From positions 1 through 7,856 of the forward strand of contig NQJG01000138.1 in the NCBI GenBank assembly GCA_002256465.1: a stretch of DNA of 7,856 nt. Direction: 5' to 3'. Shown in pieces: positions 5,696-7,856 of this stretch. Below the pieces are notes generated by a model. It was not told where the DNA came from. It was given only the letters and a program-made list of their open reading frames with translations, and ran no database searches. The translations under genes were made by a program, and so were the position numbers. Source of the DNA: Methylococcaceae bacterium NSP1-1. Lineage in GTDB: Bacteria > Pseudomonadota > Gammaproteobacteria > Methylococcales > Methylomonadaceae. The first letter of the stretch is position 1; each line of letters begins with the position of its first letter.

Positions 5696-6513
5696 TACTT
5701 GCTCCCGAAAAGATTCCTAAAAAACCCTTTTTTATCATCGATAAAACGATGGGGTCTATTCTCACCTAAATAGCGGGCAACAATATCTGCATAGGCTTGA
5801 CCGGCATCGCTTTTCTCATCAAGAATAACAGGGGTACCTGAATTTGATGCATTTAACACAGATTTTGATTCTGGAATTACGCCCAATAAATGCAATGATA
5901 AAATATCCTGTACATCATCTACACTCAGCATTTCTCCAAGCTTTACTCTTTCTGGCGAATAGCGAGTTAACAGCAGGTATTCTTTAATGGGTTCCTCGTT
6001 ATCGACTGCTCGGCGTGATTTACTGGCTAAAATACCCAGCATACGATCCGAATCACGCACCGAAGAAACTTCGGGATTGGTTACGACAAAGGCATCATCT
6101 GCAAAGTACATCGCTAAATGCGCTCCTTTTTCAATGCCGGCTGGAGAATCACAGACTATATATTTAAAGTCTTTTTTTAGCTCATCCAAAACTTTACCAA
6201 CGCCTTCCTGGCTTAAAGCGTCTTTGTCTCGTGTTTGAGAGGCGGGCAAAATGTAAAGTAAGTTACAGTTTTTATCGCGAATCAAGGCCTGATTAAGGGT
6301 TGCTTCCCCATTAATTACATTAACAAAGTCATAAACTACACGGCGTTCACAGCCCATGATTAAATCAAGATTACGTAAGCCCACATCAAAATCAATGACG
6401 GCTGTTTTATGACCTTTTTTTGCAAGTCCCATGGCAATGGCGGCACTTGTTGTTGTTTTACCAACACCGCCTTTACCGGATGTTACGACTATGATTCTTA
6501 TGGTGTTGCACAA
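5695..6513 (-). CDS. minD: Septum site-determining ATPase MinD
   Basis: MinD is the membrane-cycling P-loop ATPase that recruits MinC and is displaced by MinE. It has the deviant Walker A motif KGGVGKTT (14-21, signature Lys14), DFDVGLRNLDL (41-51, switch I), CDSPAGIE (121-128, switch II/Walker B), NPEVSSVRDSDR and the C-terminal amphipathic membrane helix KKGFFRNLFG (261-270). The 272-aa length and all motifs indicate a functional protein. The start is unusual. The family begins M-x-R-I-I-V-V-T-S-G-K, but the codons here are TTG TGC AAC ACC ATA AGA ATC. No in-frame ATG or GTG exists between the preceding in-frame stop and the P-loop. I take the TTG at 6513, which overlaps the minC end by 41 nt; a rare ATA start at 6501 is the alternative. 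The 3' end overlaps minE by 1 nt. Confidence 0.95.
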   Translation of the reverse strand: MCNTIRIIVVTSGKGGVGKTTTSAAIAMGLAKKGHKTAVIDFDVGLRNLDLIMGCERRVVYDFVNVINGEATLNQALIRDKNCNLLYILPASQTRDKDALSQEGVGKVLDELKKDFKYIVCDSPAGIEKGAHLAMYFADDAFVVTNPEVSSVRDSDRMLGILASKSRRAVDNEEPIKEYLLLTRYSPERVKLGEMLSVDDVQDILSLHLLGVIPESKSVLNASNSGTPVILDEKSDAGQAYADIVARYLGENRPHRFIDDKKGFFRNLFGSK

Positions 6514-7252
6514 TATCTTTGATAATTAATGCTTGGTCTTGTAAATAAATCTGAACGGGTTTATTGCGTACGGTTTCATCCAAATCTTCGCTGACTTTAT
6601 AATTACCGGCAATAGAGATAAGCTCAGCTTGTAAATCAAAACAGAAAATACGTGCTTCAGTATTCCCCTGCACGCCAGCCAAGGCCCGGCCCCTTAAAGT
6701 ATTGTAAACATGGATATTACCCTCGGACATAATTTCAGCACCCGCACTGACCTGAGCTAAAATGACTAAATCGCCTGTTGCATAAATACGTTGCCCGGAA
6801 CGGATAGGCTGAGTAATCAGTGTCGATGTTGTAACATCTGTATCTATATCAGCTGTCGGTTCTGGCGTAGGGGTAATTGTTTTTTGCTTTTGAGTTTCGG
6901 TAGATACACTACTGCTATGAATAGAATAAACGGGAATGAGTAATTCTAATGCCTGTTTATTCTGTTGTATGTTGCCACCACGTATACCTATCGGTAATAA
7001 ACCGGCTTTATGAATAATGTCCGTGAGTGCAGCAATATCAATATCGTAGCCATGTTTGTTTATTTCCTGCATGTCCAGCACTAAAGGAGAATTTCTAAAA
7101 AACTCTGGCGCCAGACTAATTTTTTCTTTAAGTTGTTGTTCGATAACAACCAGATCTTCACTGCACAGGACTAAAACGGGTACAGAAAAAGTACTGCTCT
7201 TAAATTCTAATGCAAGCGGAGAATTAGGCATTTTTTGAGAGTCTATCGACAT
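6473..7252 (-). CDS. minC: Septum site-determining protein MinC
   Basis: MinC is the FtsZ-assembly inhibitor of the Min system. Residues ~12-110 form the FtsZ-antagonising N domain (ALEFKSSTFSVPVLVL, PLVLDMQEINKHGYDIDIAAL, LLPIGIRGG). Residues ~112-148 form a Thr/Ser/Pro-rich linker. Residues ~149-247 are the right-handed beta-helix C domain that dimerises and binds MinD, with RSGQRIYA, GDLVILAQVSAGAEI, SEGNIHVYNTLRGRALAG (177-193) and FDLQAELISIAGNY. The last ~12 residues (VQHHKNHSRNIR) run past the usual family end into minD. The ATG at 7252 has only a weak Shine-Dalgarno; Met8 is an alternative start. It is the first gene of minC-minD-minE-wHTH, 174 nt from rpsI and separated from it by the rpsI terminator, so its promoter should lie at ~7255-7340. 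Confidence 0.96.
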   Translation of the reverse strand: MSIDSQKMPNSPLALEFKSSTFSVPVLVLCSEDLVVIEQQLKEKISLAPEFFRNSPLVLDMQEINKHGYDIDIAALTDIIHKAGLLPIGIRGGNIQQNKQALELLIPVYSIHSSSVSTETQKQKTITPTPEPTADIDTDVTTSTLITQPIRSGQRIYATGDLVILAQVSAGAEIMSEGNIHVYNTLRGRALAGVQGNTEARIFCFDLQAELISIAGNYKVSEDLDETVRNKPVQIYLQDQALIIKDIVQHHKNHSRNIR

Positions 7253-7343
7253 CCGTTAAATCTACTTTATGATGGATTTTAATTTTAGCATTGATGGAAA
7301 AAAAAATCATTTTTCAAGTGCTAATAGATAATTTTTAACCCAT
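7253..7343 (-). promoter_or_regulatory. Presumed min operon promoter region
   Basis: The ~90 nt between the rpsI terminator and the minC start are very AT-rich and must hold the operon promoter if rpsI transcription stops. On the minus strand TTGAAA (7317-7312) resembles a -35 and TAAAAT (7287-7282) a -10. The 24-nt spacing between them is too long for a normal sigma-70 promoter, so exact elements cannot be assigned. Confidence 0.35.
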
Positions 7344-7376
7344 AAAAAAGGGTCGCATTCTTTCGAATGCGACCCT
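7344..7376 (-). terminator. Intrinsic terminator of rplM-rpsI
   Basis: On the minus strand, AGGGTCGCATTC and GAATGCGACCCT pair perfectly over 12 bp (7376-7365 and 7360-7349), closed by a GAAA tetraloop (7364-7361). A run of T (7349-7344) follows immediately. This is a textbook Rho-independent terminator placed ~50 nt after the rpsI stop, separating the ribosomal-protein operon from min. Confidence 0.93.
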
Positions 7377-7390
7377 CCCCTGATTTCATA

Positions 7391-7412
7391 GCAGGTAACG
7401 GAGGCTACCTGT
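7391..7412 (-). other. Second stem-loop in the rpsI 3' untranslated region
   Basis: CAGGTA (7392-7397) and TACCTG (7406-7411) form a 6-bp stem, extendable by one G-U pair, between the rpsI stop and the terminator. On the transcribed strand the 8-nt loop reads GCCTCCGT and contains CCTCC, the anti-Shine-Dalgarno core. It may simply stabilise the 3' end of the mRNA. Confidence 0.4.
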
Positions 7413-7426
7413 CATGGGATAGTTGA

Positions 7427-7819
7427 TTAACGTTTCGAGTATTGCGGACGTTTTCTGGCCTTGTGCAAGCCAACTTTTTTACGTTCTACGATACGCGAGT
7501 CACGAGTCACAAAGCCCGCTTTTCTAAGGGCTGGTCGTAGAGTTTCATCATACGCCATCAACGCACGCGTCAAACCGTGACGGATAGCACCTGCCTGACC
7601 GGAAGGGCCGCCGCCTTTAACAATCACATTGACATCGAATTTGCTTTCCATCTCAACACATTCAAGCGGTTGACGCGAAACCATCTGGTCAGTTTTACGA
7701 CCAAAATAGTCTTCTATAGTTTTCGTGTTAATGGTGATTTTTCCAGTGCCTGATGTGGCGTAAACGCGTGCTATTGCACTTTTACGACGACCTGTTCCGT
7801 AATACTGAGCTGCTGCCAT
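7427..7819 (-). CDS. rpsI: 30S ribosomal protein S9
   Basis: The 130-aa protein is the standard length for bacterial S9 and matches throughout: [15 protein letters not shown] near the N terminus, [35 protein letters not shown] in the centre, [12 protein letters not shown] and [20 protein letters not shown] at the end. The conserved C-terminal tail ending SKR reaches the ribosomal P site and contacts the tRNA anticodon stem-loop. S9 is placed directly downstream of rplM, the usual bacterial order, 11 nt after the L13 stop, and is followed by its own strong terminator. The ATG at 7819 is preceded by GCGAG at suitable spacing. Nothing unusual. Confidence 0.98.
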   Translation of the reverse strand: MAAAQYYGTGRRKSAIARVYATSGTGKITINTKTIEDYFGRKTDQMVSRQPLECVEMESKFDVNVIVKGGGPSGQAGAIRHGLTRALMAYDETLRPALRKAGFVTRDSRIVERKKVGLHKARKRPQYSKR

Positions 7820-7830
7820 GGTTTACTCGC

Positions 7831-7856
7831 TTATAATTCTAAAACTTTTGGCTGTT
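7831..7856 (-). CDS. rplM: 50S ribosomal protein L13, C-terminal end (partial)
   Basis: Reading the minus strand from the right edge gives codons for Q-P-K-V-L-E-L followed by TAA at 7833-7831. L13 proteins of gammaproteobacteria end in a very similar QP-x-V-L-x-x peptide, and rplM is the expected partner immediately upstream of rpsI. Only 7 codons plus the stop are in the window; the assignment rests on this short match plus gene order. Confidence 0.85.

Noticed and set aside
1..7856. CRISPR array, insertion sequence, prophage or tRNA gene
   Set aside because: No regularly spaced direct repeats, transposase motifs, phage genes, or tRNA-like cloverleaf were seen on either strand.

Overview
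The window reads as ordinary gammaproteobacterial chromosome. It carries the rplM-rpsI ribosomal pair, a canonical minC-minD-minE operon and purT, all with gammaproteobacterial-type sequence at moderate to low GC. The style of the proteins (DUF4124-SLT transglycosylase, multi-PAS SpoIIE phosphatase, MinCDE) would fit a methanotroph-like Methylococcales bacterium. That placement is an inference from general familiarity and not from any search.

Layout, left to right. Plus strand: the 3' end of purT (1-469), then 10 nt later a small secreted lytic transglycosylase (480-1079). After a 226-nt gap with several small inverted repeats comes a large sensor-phosphatase locus (1306-3865). Four complete PAS domains and the start of a fifth lie in one frame, while the end of the fifth PAS and a complete SpoIIE/PP2C phosphatase lie in another. 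About 20 residues of PAS core are missing at the junction, so the gene looks broken by an out-of-frame deletion of roughly 59 nt. A two-transmembrane SLATT-like membrane protein with a strong ribosome binding site follows (4073-4726).

A 469-nt gene-free stretch (4727-5195) separates convergent transcription units. It ends in a 10-bp inverted repeat abutting the minus-strand operon. On the minus strand, read from right to left, are the end of rplM, rpsI with an excellent intrinsic terminator, then minC-minD-minE and a 65-aa winged-helix protein. minC and minD overlap, and minD and minE overlap by 1 nt, so translation is probably coupled. MinC, MinD and MinE together place the division septum at mid-cell; the winged-helix protein is an unexplained extra passenger.

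I did not find a clear new multi-gene system. The points most worth checking are the deletion in the PAS-phosphatase gene, the solitary SLATT-type protein with no visible nucleotide-second-messenger partner, and the minD start, which has ATA where ATG would be expected and TTG as the only standard alternative.
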